Assembly: GCF_000013865.1 (NCBI RefSeq)
Contig: NC_007948.1
Coordinates: forward strand, 310,001 to 374,000
Length of the DNA: 64,000 nucleotides
Direction of reading: 5' to 3'
DNA from: Polaromonas sp. JS666
Lineage (GTDB): Bacteria > Pseudomonadota > Gammaproteobacteria > Burkholderiales > Burkholderiaceae_C
The notes under the pieces are model-generated. The model was not told the DNA's origin. It saw only the letters and a list, made by a program, of their open reading frames with translations, and searched no databases. Numbering within the stretch: the first letter of the stretch is position 1; the number at the start of each line of letters is the position of its first letter. Shown piece after piece: positions 52,541 to 60,946 of the stretch. The position numbers and the translations under genes are program-made.

Positions 52541-52884
52541 TCGCGCCCCCATCGGGCACGCGGGTGTGGCTGGCCGCCGGCATCACTGACATGCGCTGCG
52601 GCTTTGACAGCCTGGCCGCCAGGATCCAGACCGCCCTGACCGAGAATCCCTTCTCGGGCCACATCTTTGTCTACCGTGGCCGCCGCGGTGACCTCATCAA
52701 GCTGCTGTGGTGGGATGGCGACGGCCTGTGCCTGCTGGCCAAGCGCCTGGAGCGCGGCCGCTTCATCTGGCCCCAGGCCGAATCCGGCGTGATCTCACTC
52801 ACATCAGCCCAGCTGTCCATGCTGCTCGAAGGCATCGACTGGCGCCGTCCCGAGCGCACCTGGGTGCCGCAGCGGGCCGTCTGA
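52537..52884 (+). CDS. IS66 TnpB accessory protein, 115 aa
   Basis: Intact: [66 protein letters not shown] and [13 protein letters not shown] are the TnpB signatures. Part of a dead element. Confidence 0.9.
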   Translation: [115 protein letters not shown]

Positions 52885-52962
52885 GCACCTGCTGCTGGCC
52901 CGGTTCGGTTGACAGTGAATCTCCCGTGGCACGGGCCGCGCCGTGCTGGCAAAGTTCTGGGC

Positions 52963-53375
52963 GTGACACAAGCCACGCAGCAGCAACTCCTTGACCGCAT
53001 CGCCCAACTCGAGCAAATCGTCAGCCGGCGCGATGCCGAGGTGGTGCTGATGCAGACCCTCATCGAGAAACTCAAGCTGCAGATCGCGCGCTTCAAGCGA
53101 GACAAGTTCGGCGCCTCCAGCGGGAAGGCCGGCGAGCTCGCCCAGATGGAGCTGCTGCTCGAGGAACTGGAGACCACCCAGGCGCAACTGGACAGAGCCG
53201 CGTCAGAGGCAAGTGCGCCGCCTCGCCCGGCACGCCGGTCCAGCGTGCGCAAGCCGCTGCCCGAGCACCTGCCCCGGGAAACCCAGGTGCATGAGAGTGC
53301 CTGCGGTTGCCCCGAATGCGGATCCGCCGATCTGCTCAAGATTGGCGAAGACGTGTCCGAACAACTGGAACTGGT
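52963..53375 (+). pseudogene. IS66 TnpC transposase, N-terminal fragment
   Basis: Starting at a GTG (VTQATQQQLLDRIAQLEQ) it shows the leucine-rich helix, RFKRDKFGASSGK and the zinc-finger-like CGCPECGS, then breaks after GEDVSEQLELV. The whole catalytic domain is missing. Confidence 0.85.
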
Positions 53376-53380
53376 GGCTG

Positions 53381-53590
53381 CGTCGGCGCCAGGCCGTCGA
53401 GCCGGCGATCGGACACCTGAAGTCCGATCACCGAATGGATCGCTGCTGGTTGCAGGGGGCACTGGGCAACGCGTTGCATTCGATCAGTTGTGCGGCCGGC
53501 TACAACCTGCGCTGGCTGCTGCGCGCGATCGCTCGCCTGGACTTGGGAACAGTTTTTTTTTTGCCTGTTGCAGGCGGCGTTGTCGCTGGC
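53381..53590 (+). pseudogene. IS5-type transposase, C-terminal fragment
   Basis: In a frame different from the IS66 fragment, RRRQAVEPAIGHLKSDHRMDRCWL and AAGYNLRWLLRAIARL match the C-terminal end of IS5-family transposases (the Glu of VEP is the DDE Glu). It directly abuts the truncated tnpC. The following 150 bp up to the lacI stop contain nothing else recognisable. Confidence 0.75.
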
Positions 53591-53739
53591 GCAGGCCATA
53601 CCAACGTCGTCTGGCGCACATGAACGCACACAGGTTCGCGTCTGAACACTTCTGTCCTCGGCGCAACGACAGCGTGAGGTGCGGCTTCGGGACGCGTCAT
53701 GGACGGTGCGTGATCCGCAAGCCGATTTTGCAGGGCCGA

Positions 53740-54756
53740 CTAATCTTGTTTTCGTGGAGACCTTGTGGACTGCCGAACTACCAGCTCGGGCTTCAGCCTA
53801 ATTTCCGCTTCACCATCTTGACCTTGCTGGATTCGCCGGAGAATCAGCTGAGCTGCTTGAATGCCCATTTCGTGGTGGCGAATACGAACTGTCGTCAGCG
53901 CCGGCGAGACCAAGTCCACGAAGGGCATGTCGTTGTATCCCACGATTGACATGTCCCGTGGGCATTTGATCTTCTTTTCCAGGAGGACGTCGTAGCAGCC
54001 TAGAGCCACAAGGTCATTGCCGGCTAGCACGGCAGTGGTTTTTGGAAAAGTCTTGAGGAGGGTTTGGCACGCAACTCTGCCGGCCTCACGTGTGTAGGCG
54101 GTGCAATCGACCATGTTGAGCTTGCTCTTTTGCCAGCCGTTGGCGACTGCAGCTTGAATGAACCCGGCACGACGCAAATAGCCTGTAGAGAGATTTTGCG
54201 GGCCGACGATATGCACGATTTCTGTATGCCCAAGGGACACGAGATGATCAAACGCCAAGCGCATGCCTAACAGCTCGTCGTTCATGACGCTCGATACCCG
54301 CCCATGATCCTCGCCTCGGTTGATGGTGACAACGACAGTATTCTTGGAAAGGCAATGGTCGATCAGGCGATCTTTGCGCGTTGCGGTCGCCAAAATCAAG
54401 GCGTCGACTTGGCGCGCCAGTAGTTGATCAACCACCGTGCGTTGTTGCTTAGGATCTTCCCCGCCGTTCGCCAGCAGTGCCACGAGGCCGTGCTTTCGGA
54501 GCTCGGTCTCGATGCCCAGAAGGATGGGGGGGAAAACGGGGTTCGAAATATCCGGCAGAACGATGCCAACAATATTGGAACGGCGCGTACGAAGAGACGA
54601 AGCAACATTGTTTGGCGTGAAATTGTGGCGGGCCGCTGCAGCTAACACTTTGGCAGCGACCTCCTTTCCAACCATGTGCCGAGTTGCCGGATTCAATACT
54701 CGGGACACAGTGGACGCGTGGACTCCCAGGGACTTAGCAAGTTCTTTCAGATTCAT
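53740..54756 (-). CDS. LacI-family transcriptional regulator, 338 aa
   Basis: The N-terminal helix-turn-helix MNLKELAKSLGVHASTVSRVLNPATRHMVG and hinge VASSLRTRRSNIVGIVLPDI are typical, followed by a periplasmic-binding-protein-like effector domain. LacI-type sites TGCAAnCGnnTGCA occur before this gene, the SDR gene, the yciI gene and the dioxygenase gene, so it most likely represses the catabolic cluster and itself. An IS481-like element lies between it and the divergent SDR gene. The effector is unknown, presumably the substrate or an intermediate. Confidence 0.92.
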   Translation of the reverse strand: MNLKELAKSLGVHASTVSRVLNPATRHMVGKEVAAKVLAAAARHNFTPNNVASSLRTRRSNIVGIVLPDISNPVFPPILLGIETELRKHGLVALLANGGEDPKQQRTVVDQLLARQVDALILATATRKDRLIDHCLSKNTVVVTINRGEDHGRVSSVMNDELLGMRLAFDHLVSLGHTEIVHIVGPQNLSTGYLRRAGFIQAAVANGWQKSKLNMVDCTAYTREAGRVACQTLLKTFPKTTAVLAGNDLVALGCYDVLLEKKIKCPRDMSIVGYNDMPFVDLVSPALTTVRIRHHEMGIQAAQLILRRIQQGQDGEAEIRLKPELVVRQSTRSPRKQD

Positions 54757-54769
54757 CGGATAACCATTT

Positions 54770-54785
54770 ATGCAAACGAATGCAA
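54770..54785. promoter_or_regulatory. LacI-type operator upstream of lacI
   Basis: ATGCAAACGAATGCAA, 14 bases before the lacI start codon. The left half-site TGCAAACG is perfect and the right one deviates at two bases. Suggests autoregulation. Confidence 0.7.
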
Positions 54786-54824
54786 GCTTACCAGCTGTCG
54801 AGAAGTATTTTCCAAATCAGGTAA

Positions 54825-56151
54825 TGAGCCTGAGCGAAGGCCGGACGGGAGGCTGAATCAGGCGGCGGTTTTGGATCGTCGGTGGAACATCTCGAAGAGA
54901 TTAAGGCGGGCAGCATTCATGGCGTTGGCGGCGTCCAGGTCACTCTGGGCATGGGCCTGTTCTTGAAGACGTTTGATGGTGATGCCCTTGCACAGGAACT
55001 TGCCCGCGCCGTCCAGGCTGGCCAGCTTCTCCAGCGGGGTTTTCACCATGTCGTGCGGGTAAGTCTTGCTGATCTTGCCTTTGTCATCGATCACCTCCTT
55101 GGCAAACAGACAGGGGCGGTGCAGGTTCACGTAGGGGTTGAGATGCGCGCGGCAGAACGCGTTGATGGCAGCGGCAAAGCGCTGCGGGATGTGGCTATAG
55201 CCAAAGGCCTTCCTGATCACCGCGCCGTTCTTGCCCTCGGCCAGGGCGTTGTCGTTGGAATGGCGGGCGCGTGATTTGGTCTGCTCCACGCGCAGCTTCT
55301 CCAGCAGCTGCGCCACCGCCCGGTTGATGAACTCGCTGCCGTTGTCCGAGTGAAATCCCAGGATCTTGAGCGGAAACTGCTCGATGAGGTCCTCGAGCAC
55401 GGGCAGCAAATAGGCCTCGCTGATGCGCTCACAGGTGGCCACGACTTCCCACTGGGTGACGACGTCCACCGCATTGACGTGATAGACCCCTTGGTGCCGT
55501 CCGGATCGCCCTGGTGAACCGAGTCGATGCGAATGAAGCCCGCTCGGCCCTGCGGGCGTGGCGCGCGCCGTATGCCGATTGGGTCGACCACCGCACGGGT
55601 CTTGGTCAAGCTCACGCGCTGGCCCTGGTAGGTCTTGCCGCGGCGCAGGTTGTACAGGTGCGACACCGACAGGCCGGCCAGGCGCTCGAAGCGGCTGTCG
55701 CCATGCGCCAATGCCCGCTTGAGCAAGTGCACGGTGGCCGGGCCCGACAGCGTGCCGTGGGCGCGGTCCACCTCGGCCAGCAGCAGGGCATCAGCCGTGG
55801 TGTAGCGCCGCGCAAACACATGAGCCGGGCTGCGGTAGCGCTTGTGCAGGCTCTGGCCGTCCAGCACGCGTGCCAGCAGCCGGGTGAGCTGGGTGCGCGA
55901 GTAGCCGCTGGTGTGCCCCAGATAGCGCAGCACCACGCCTTTATCGGGCCGATTCAAGCGGGCATAGCCCAAGAGCTGGGCCACCGAGACGATGTGGGCG
56001 TAGCGCGCCTCATCGCTGTCGGGCACGCAAAAGCGCACCTCCAGTGTGCCGGCCAGGAAGGCCTGAAGTTGGGGGGTTGTTTGCAGACGGGTTTCGTTCA
56101 CGTCGATCACCATGCGAAAAATGATCGACCCAACCCAGCCGCTCAGGCTCA
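54825..56151. mobile_element. IS481-like insertion sequence, about 1.33 kb
   Basis: Ends TGAGCCTGAGCG (54825) and CGCTCAGGCTCA (56151) form 12-bp perfect inverted repeats with TG..CA termini. A frameshifted transposase on the minus strand fills the element. No target duplication is evident. It sits in the intergenic region of divergent lacI and SDR genes. Confidence 0.8.
54858..56113 (-). pseudogene. rve-type (DDE) transposase, frameshifted
   Basis: Starting at MVIDVNETRLQTTPQ, the first frame has a helix-turn-helix region and runs to IRIDSVHQGDPDGTKG (with the first catalytic Asp). A one-base deletion near 55490 shifts the continuation VYHVNAVDVVTQW into another frame, which has the second Asp in GFHSDNGSEF and Glu in NDNALAEGKNG. 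Without frameshifting no active transposase is made. Confidence 0.85.
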
Positions 56152-56175
56152 CACCTCGTTGGATAAGACTTGTCG

Positions 56176-56204
56176 TTGACAGGACCGAATGAAAGAACTA
56201 CCAT
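56176..56204 (+). promoter_or_regulatory. promoter of the SDR-doxX transcript
   Basis: TTGACA (56176-56181), 17-base spacer, TACCAT (56199-56204). The predicted start of transcription coincides with the LacI-type operator at 56212, which fits repression. Confidence 0.65.
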
Positions 56205-56211
56205 TGAGTTT

Positions 56212-56227
56212 ATGCAAACGTTTGCAT
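56212..56227. promoter_or_regulatory. LacI-type operator upstream of the SDR gene
   Basis: ATGCAAACGTTTGCAT is a perfect 16-bp palindrome with the central CG characteristic of LacI-family sites, 20 bases before the SDR start codon. Confidence 0.85.
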
Positions 56228-56247
56228 GATTCAATTAAGGTGTTGAT

Positions 56248-56976
56248 ATGACTAAGGGAATTGATCGCGTTGCTCTTGTTACAGGTGGCTCTGGCGGGAT
56301 TGGTAGGGCGGTGGCCGAAAAGTTGGCCAGCCAAGGTGTCGCCGTTGGGATTGCCTACGGCAACAGCGAAACCAAAGCTGCGGAAACCGTTGAAAAAATC
56401 ATTGCCGAAGGTGGCCGTGCATTTGCCATCAAGGGGGATGTAACGCATGCAGCGGACGTCAAACGTCTATTTGACGAGACGGAAAAGAAATTTGGAAAGA
56501 TAAGCGTCGTCGTCAGTGTTACCGGTTCGTTCCTTATGAGGCCATTTGCAGAAGCTTCGGAAGCAGATTACGACACCGGAATGACCGTCAACGCGAAGGG
56601 CACGTATTTGGTTTATTCGGAAGCGGCTCGACGAGTTGTAGACGGCGGACGGATCATTGGCATATCGTCGAATCTGGTTTTATCGGGCCGGCCAGGCCTC
56701 GGATTGTACGTGGCCGGCAAAGCTGCAGTGGAGCAGTTTTCGAAGATTCTCGCAAAGGAGCTGGGATCGCGGCAAATCACTGTTAACGCCGTCGCTCCAG
56801 GTCCAACGGATACCGAGATGCTTTCTGAAGCTGGTAGGAAAAGTGCGCCGACCATCACTCCGTTGGGTCGAATCGCGCAGCCGATCGAAATTGCAAACGT
56901 TGTCGCATTCCTCGCCTCGCCCGAGGGCGGATGGGTGAATGGTCAAGTTGTCGGCGTCAACGGCGGCATCATTTAA
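56248..56976 (+). CDS. short-chain dehydrogenase/reductase, 242 aa
   Basis: A classical SDR: nucleotide-binding TGGSGGIGRAVAEKL, the Asn-containing NAKGTYLV, catalytic Ser in GISSNL, Tyr and Lys in LYVAGKAAVEQ and the end VNGQVVGVNGGII. It resembles FabG-type reductases, but its place behind a LacI operator points to catabolism: oxidation or reduction of a hydroxy or keto group of the unknown substrate. Followed after 32 bp by the DoxX gene. Confidence 0.9.
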   Translation: MTKGIDRVALVTGGSGGIGRAVAEKLASQGVAVGIAYGNSETKAAETVEKIIAEGGRAFAIKGDVTHAADVKRLFDETEKKFGKISVVVSVTGSFLMRPFAEASEADYDTGMTVNAKGTYLVYSEAARRVVDGGRIIGISSNLVLSGRPGLGLYVAGKAAVEQFSKILAKELGSRQITVNAVAPGPTDTEMLSEAGRKSAPTITPLGRIAQPIEIANVVAFLASPEGGWVNGQVVGVNGGII

Positions 56977-57008
56977 CGCCTAACTACAGTGAGCACGCGG
57001 TTACGACT

Positions 57009-57401
57009 ATGCAGAACACCCTCAGCACCGTTGACTTGGTCATACTTGCAACTAGGCTCACCTACGGCGCCTCGAGCGTCTTTCATGGCTACTCTAAGCT
57101 GAGAGGAGGGCCCAAGCAGTTTGCCGCAGCTTGGGGCCTCCCACCTCCTGTCGCCTACGTGGTGGTTTTCACACAAATCATTTGCGGCGCGCTGTTCGCA
57201 GCCGGTGTGCTTACTGCGTATGCAGGTCTGGGACTCATGATGATTGCGGCTGGCGCACTTGGAGCAATGCTGAAGCGGGGGGCGCCTTTTGCGGCGCCGG
57301 GTAAGTTGGGATGGGACTATCCCCTGATGCACCTAATCGTTCCGCTCGTGCTGGTGGTCATTGGCCCCGGCCGCTATTCCCTTCAAGCACTCGTCAATTA
57401 A
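57009..57401 (+). CDS. DoxX-family membrane protein, 130 aa
   Basis: Four hydrophobic helices with the DoxX pattern: ATRLTYGASSVFHGYSKLRGGPKQFAAAWGLPPP and a second half IAAGALGAMLKRGAPF followed by a terminal hydrophobic helix. DoxX-like proteins are often found with oxygenase or quinone-linked genes; the exact role is unknown. The start was set at the ATG at 57009. It converges on the ABM gene at 57407. Confidence 0.82.
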   Translation: MQNTLSTVDLVILATRLTYGASSVFHGYSKLRGGPKQFAAAWGLPPPVAYVVVFTQIICGALFAAGVLTAYAGLGLMMIAAGALGAMLKRGAPFAAPGKLGWDYPLMHLIVPLVLVVIGPGRYSLQALVN

Positions 57402-57406
57402 CTTAA

Positions 57407-57790
57407 TTAGCGCGGCGTCCCCTGCATCCAGCCGTTCCCGAATGAGAAATCACCTCTTATCGGTGTCCAGAAGGCGAGCTCTCTCTTCTCCAGGAGCATA
57501 TAGCCAAGTCGCTCCTCGTGGGGCACGCGGTAAGCGCGCTTCAGTTCTGTCGTCATGAAGTGCTCCCGATTCAGCCAAGTCTCGAACAACAAAAAACTGT
57601 TCGGGTCATCGGGGCTGCGGCAGGCAATTGTGTTTACGAAAGTGGTCTCAAGCCGCATGGCATCAAGAACCTCGTTTAGAGAGTTCAGAAACTCTTCGAG
57701 ATATTCACTTTTCACCTTGAGAGAAACGATCACAACAAACGGTTGCTGATCGCTTGCATCGCTTGAAATAGAGGTGGATTTGTTGTCCAT
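57407..57790 (-). CDS. antibiotic biosynthesis monooxygenase (ABM)-domain protein, 127 aa
   Basis: A dimeric alpha/beta-barrel-type ABM domain: FVVIVSLKVKSEYLEEFLNSLNEVLDAMRLE, then CRSPDDPNSFLLFETWLNREHF. Members oxidise quinols or act on polyketide-like aromatics without cofactors. Its reading direction is opposite to the rest of the cluster and its start lies 20 bp from the promoter/operator at 57811-57840, so it is probably controlled by the same regulator. It has a longer N-terminus than the second ABM gene at 59736. Confidence 0.82.
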   Translation of the reverse strand: MDNKSTSISSDASDQQPFVVIVSLKVKSEYLEEFLNSLNEVLDAMRLETTFVNTIACRSPDDPNSFLLFETWLNREHFMTTELKRAYRVPHEERLGYMLLEKRELAFWTPIRGDFSFGNGWMQGTPR

Positions 57791-57810
57791 AAAAACCTTT
57801 CACAAAAGTA

Positions 57811-57840
57811 TTGACAGTTTAATGCAATCGTTTGCATAAT
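57811..57840 (+). promoter_or_regulatory. promoter with embedded LacI-type operator for yciI-liv operon
   Basis: TTGACA (57811-57816), 18-base spacer, CATAAT (57835-57840). The operator ATGCAATCGTTTGCAT (57822-57837) fills the spacer and touches the -10, so a bound repressor would exclude RNA polymerase. It also lies upstream of the divergent ABM gene. Confidence 0.8.
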
Positions 57841-57870
57841 AAATTTACCGAAACAGAATCGAGCAAGTAA

Positions 57871-58152
57871 ATGCTGTTTGCAATTCATGCCCTGGATAAA
57901 AAAAATTCCGGCTCCCTGCGTGCGGATGCGGCGCAAGAACATGGCGCATTTCTGGGCAACGCTGCAGCGTGGGGGCTGGAAATCGTGTTTTCCGGGCCTT
58001 TGGTGGATGCAAATTCACCCATCGGTAGCTTGCTGGTTGTCGAGGCGCAAGAGATTGGTATCGCCAAGAAATTTATCGAGGCCGATCCTCTGGCGAAGGC
58101 GGGTGTCTATGAAAAAGTGAGCGTGACGGGATTCCTCAAAAAGAGGGGTTGA
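57871..58152 (+). CDS. YciI-like protein, 93 aa
   Basis: The family pattern MLFAIHALDKKN, EHGAFL (His of the putative active site), FSGPLVD and a C-terminal EADPLAKAGVYEKVSVTGF identify a YCII-related dimeric alpha/beta protein. In other pathways such proteins act as lactone isomerases or dehalogenase-like enzymes. First gene of the transport operon. Confidence 0.88.
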   Translation: MLFAIHALDKKNSGSLRADAAQEHGAFLGNAAAWGLEIVFSGPLVDANSPIGSLLVVEAQEIGIAKKFIEADPLAKAGVYEKVSVTGFLKKRG

Positions 58153-58185
58153 GTAAGTTCGATCAATTGAAAAAGGACCATTGAT

Positions 58186-59316
58186 ATGTTTGCGACCAGA
58201 TTCTCAAAGTTACAAGCCTGCGTGATGTTTGCTGGGGTGGCGCTTGCCTTCTCAGCCGGAGCGCAAGTGAAAGTGGGTGTATTTGTCCCTCTTACGGGAG
58301 ATGCGGCCGGGTACGGCCAGAGTGCTTTGGAGGCGATTCAGCTTGCAGTTAAACAGAAAAATGATGCCGGCGGGGTGCTCGGCCAAAAGATCGAATTGGT
58401 AGTGCGAGACGATGGCGCCAAGCCCGAGCAATCGGTAACCGTTGCCAAGCGCTTGGCCACGAGCGATGGAGTACTGGTCATGCTGGGTAGCATCTCCAGC
58501 CCTGCCAGCTTTGCGGCAACACAAGTGGCGCTTCAGACCGGCACGCCGCAAATCGTGTTGTTGGGTACCGCTCAGCGGATTACCACCCAAGGCAACCCAT
58601 GGGTCTTTCGTGGAACCATCCCCGATACGAAGCTGTCGGGAGATCTGGTTGAGTTCATCATCCGTAAATATCCGGGCAAGAAGAAAGTCGGCTACCTGTA
58701 CGTGAACGACGATTTTGGTCGTGGCGGCTTTGAGGCTTTCAAGGCACGTGCTGAAAGCTCCGGACTGACTATCGTCGCGGAGGAAAAGTACGCTCCAGGT
58801 GACTTGGACTTCACCAGCCAACTGACCAAGATTCAGAGCGAAAATCCGGACGTATTTGTTGATTGGTCCCGCTACACTGAAGGCGCGCTGGTGGCGATTC
58901 AGGCCAAGCGCAAGGGCATGACATTGCCGCACTTCGGCTCAGAGGGACTCTCGCACCCCAACTTCATCAAACTTGCCGGGGACGCAAGCGACGGCATGAT
59001 GTATCCCGTGCCTTTCAGCATGACCACGCAAAGCGGAAACAACATCGCCGTCACCTTGGCGCAGGATATCAAGAAGACCTACAACAAGGAGATTGAGTAC
59101 ACGCATGCCTTGGCCTATGACGCCATGCGGGCTGTCATCTTCGCGATTGAGAAATCCGGCACTACCACCGATAAGCTGAAATTCAGGGACGCCCTGAAGA
59201 GCCTGGAATTTGATTCAACCCGTGGAAAGTTCAAATTTGACGCGAAAGGCGATCCCACCTTGCTGCCTTCGATCGTCAAACTCTCAAGTGGTAAAGAGCA
59301 AGACGCCAACAAGTAA
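58186..59316 (+). CDS. ABC transporter substrate-binding protein, Liv/aromatic-acid type, 376 aa
   Basis: A signal peptide (about 1-27, ending AFSAGA) is followed by a two-lobed Peripla_BP_6 domain: VKVGVFVPLTGDAAGYGQSALEAIQLAVKQKNDAGGVLGQKIELVVRDD and GYLYVNDDFGRGGFEAFKARAE. Despite the branched-chain amino acid family name, members next to catabolic genes often bind aromatic acids. Works with the permeases and ATPases encoded at 60059-63447. Confidence 0.92.
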   Translation: MFATRFSKLQACVMFAGVALAFSAGAQVKVGVFVPLTGDAAGYGQSALEAIQLAVKQKNDAGGVLGQKIELVVRDDGAKPEQSVTVAKRLATSDGVLVMLGSISSPASFAATQVALQTGTPQIVLLGTAQRITTQGNPWVFRGTIPDTKLSGDLVEFIIRKYPGKKKVGYLYVNDDFGRGGFEAFKARAESSGLTIVAEEKYAPGDLDFTSQLTKIQSENPDVFVDWSRYTEGALVAIQAKRKGMTLPHFGSEGLSHPNFIKLAGDASDGMMYPVPFSMTTQSGNNIAVTLAQDIKKTYNKEIEYTHALAYDAMRAVIFAIEKSGTTTDKLKFRDALKSLEFDSTRGKFKFDAKGDPTLLPSIVKLSSGKEQDANK

Positions 59317-59334
59317 ACGACGAAGGAAACAGTC

Positions 59335-59733
59335 ATGAAAAAAGAATTTATCCGCGGAACCTGGCAGAAGACGCGTGCCTTCTCTCCTGCGGTGATCACA
59401 GAGGGCGGAAAAACGATCTGGATTGCGGGCCACACCGGCCAGAAGGATGATCAAGGCAATTCCCTTGCGGCCAACTTTGACGCTCAAACGCGCCAAACCT
59501 TCCGCAATATAGAAGCGACGCTGGCGCAGGCCGGCGCCACTTTGAAGGACATTGTCACTGTCACGGTTTTTCTGACGGACGTGCGCAACACCACCCGTAT
59601 GACTGAAATCCGGGCGGAGGTCTTTGGAAGCGAGTTCCCTGCGAGTGCGGCCATCACCGTTACGGCATTTGCCGACCCAACCATGATGATCGAGATCCAG
59701 GGCGTTGCGGTTGTGCCAGCGAAAGGCGTCTGA
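59335..59733 (+). CDS. RidA-family protein, 132 aa
   Basis: A YjgF/YER057c/UK114 trimer-forming protein: IWIAGHTGQKDD, QTRQTFRNIEATLAQAGATLKDIVTVTVFLTDV and AAITVTAFADPTMMIEIQGVAVVP. The usual catalytic Arg region reads FGSEFPASAAITV, lacking the R of the RPARxxV motif, so simple enamine deaminase activity is doubtful. It may act as a hydrolase on a pathway intermediate. Confidence 0.9.
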   Translation: MKKEFIRGTWQKTRAFSPAVITEGGKTIWIAGHTGQKDDQGNSLAANFDAQTRQTFRNIEATLAQAGATLKDIVTVTVFLTDVRNTTRMTEIRAEVFGSEFPASAAITVTAFADPTMMIEIQGVAVVPAKGV

Positions 59734-59735
59734 TC

Positions 59736-60059
59736 ATGACATCTCCCACCCCGGTTTGCGTCGAAATTCAATTCCAGATCAAGCCGGAGTTGGAAGAAGA
59801 ATTTTTTCGGCAGCTAACCGCATTCAGCCATGTCGTCGCAAGCGAGCCGGAGTGCCTCGAGTTCCGGATCTACCGTGACATGGCTGACAAGGCCAAATTT
59901 CGCGTTAGCGAGACTTGGGTGAGTCTGGCGCACTTTGAAACCGTTCAGATGGCCAAGGACTATTACCCGCCGTATTTCGAAAAAGTTCGCGATATGTGGG
60001 CAGTCCCCATCCAAATGACCAAATGGACGCCACTGGTGACGCATCAAAAGGCTGACTGA
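59736..60059 (+). CDS. second ABM-domain protein, 107 aa
   Basis: TPVCVEIQFQIKPELEEEFFRQLTAFSHVVASEPECLEFRIYRDMADKAKFRVSETWVSLAHFE (by position about 4-67) is an ABM domain closer to the short monooxygenase type than the protein at 57407. It follows the RidA gene by 2 bp and its stop overlaps the permease start (TGATG). Two ABM genes in one regulon suggest oxidative steps or quinol handling. Confidence 0.85.
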   Translation: MTSPTPVCVEIQFQIKPELEEEFFRQLTAFSHVVASEPECLEFRIYRDMADKAKFRVSETWVSLAHFETVQMAKDYYPPYFEKVRDMWAVPIQMTKWTPLVTHQKAD

Positions 60060-60943
60060 TGAACTTATCTCAAATATCTGAGCTCGCGGTAGCGGGGTTC
60101 GCGATCGGGTGCATCTATGCCTTGATAGCTCTGGGGTTCACCATGATCATACGGACTACTGGTGTTTTGCATTTTGCGCAAGGCGAGGTCGTCATGCTTG
60201 GCGCCATGGCTGGCCTGACGGCGCTCCAATTCGCACAACTTCCATTCATTGTTGTGCTGCTCGTTGGGATGCTTTTTGGAGGACTTGTTGCCGTTGTGGT
60301 TGAGGTAACCGTCTATCGGTGGCTCAACTACCGCAAAGCTCCGTTGGCAAACGTGATTATCGCCACCGTTGGCGTGTCCATTGTTTTGCAGAACGTCGCG
60401 CGGCTGGTGTGGGGGTCGGAGGCTAGAGCCTATCCAAAACTGTTCGAAGTGGATACCTACACCCTGGGTTCCGCACACATACCGCCGCAGCTGATTTGGA
60501 TCATTGTCCTTGGCGCTATGGTGATGATTGTGCTGCAACTGTTCCTCTCGAAAACGCAAACCGGCCGGGCTCTGCAAGCTTGTGCGCAGGACGCTGACGC
60601 TGCCTATTTGATGGGTATTGATGTTCGCAGAATGACAACCTACACCTATGGGATTGCAGGCCTTCTGGGGGGCGGGGCAGGGGTGTTGTTGGGATCGATG
60701 TTTTATGCCTCCTTTGGCATGGGCTTCATCGTCGGTATCAAGGCTTTCGTCGCTGCAACGGTGGGCGGCTTGGGCAGTATTGGCGGCGCGGTGCTTGGCG
60801 GGCTTGTTTTCGGGCTCGTTGAGACTGCGACCTCCGTTGTCATCTCAAGCGCCTATCGAGACGCAATCGGGATGATTCTCCTGATCCTCATTCTCCTGGT
60901 TTCCCCTGGCGGCCTTGCGGGTCTCCGCCGCCCTCAAAGGTAA
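60059..60943 (+). CDS. ABC transporter permease, LivH family, 294 aa
   Basis: Eight or so membrane helices. The family motif AVGGFGSIxGAVLGG appears as ATVGGLGSIGGAVLGGLVFGLVE. The cytoplasmic coupling segment LQACAQDADAAYLMGIDVRRMTTYTYGIAG is clear. Start overlaps the preceding stop. Confidence 0.93.
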   Translation: MNLSQISELAVAGFAIGCIYALIALGFTMIIRTTGVLHFAQGEVVMLGAMAGLTALQFAQLPFIVVLLVGMLFGGLVAVVVEVTVYRWLNYRKAPLANVIIATVGVSIVLQNVARLVWGSEARAYPKLFEVDTYTLGSAHIPPQLIWIIVLGAMVMIVLQLFLSKTQTGRALQACAQDADAAYLMGIDVRRMTTYTYGIAGLLGGGAGVLLGSMFYASFGMGFIVGIKAFVAATVGGLGSIGGAVLGGLVFGLVETATSVVISSAYRDAIGMILLILILLVSPGGLAGLRRPQR

Positions 60944-60946
60944 GTT

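Larger units (their letters stand above)
52026..53375 (+). mobile_element. truncated IS66-family element
   Basis: The left end GTAAGCG at 52026 is the usual IS66 terminus. tnpA, tnpB and the first part of tnpC follow in order. The element stops abruptly in tnpC at about 53375, where sequence of a different IS begins. No right end is found. Confidence 0.8.

Noticed and set aside
52909..53949. Continuous 346-codon frame through the IS66/IS5 debris as one gene
   Set aside because: Only the first 150 residues belong to TnpC; the rest is the IS5 fragment read in the wrong frame plus the antisense of lacI.
55514..56179. Plus-strand frame of 221 codons in the IS481-like element
   Set aside because: Antisense to the frameshifted transposase; no domain or ribosome binding site.
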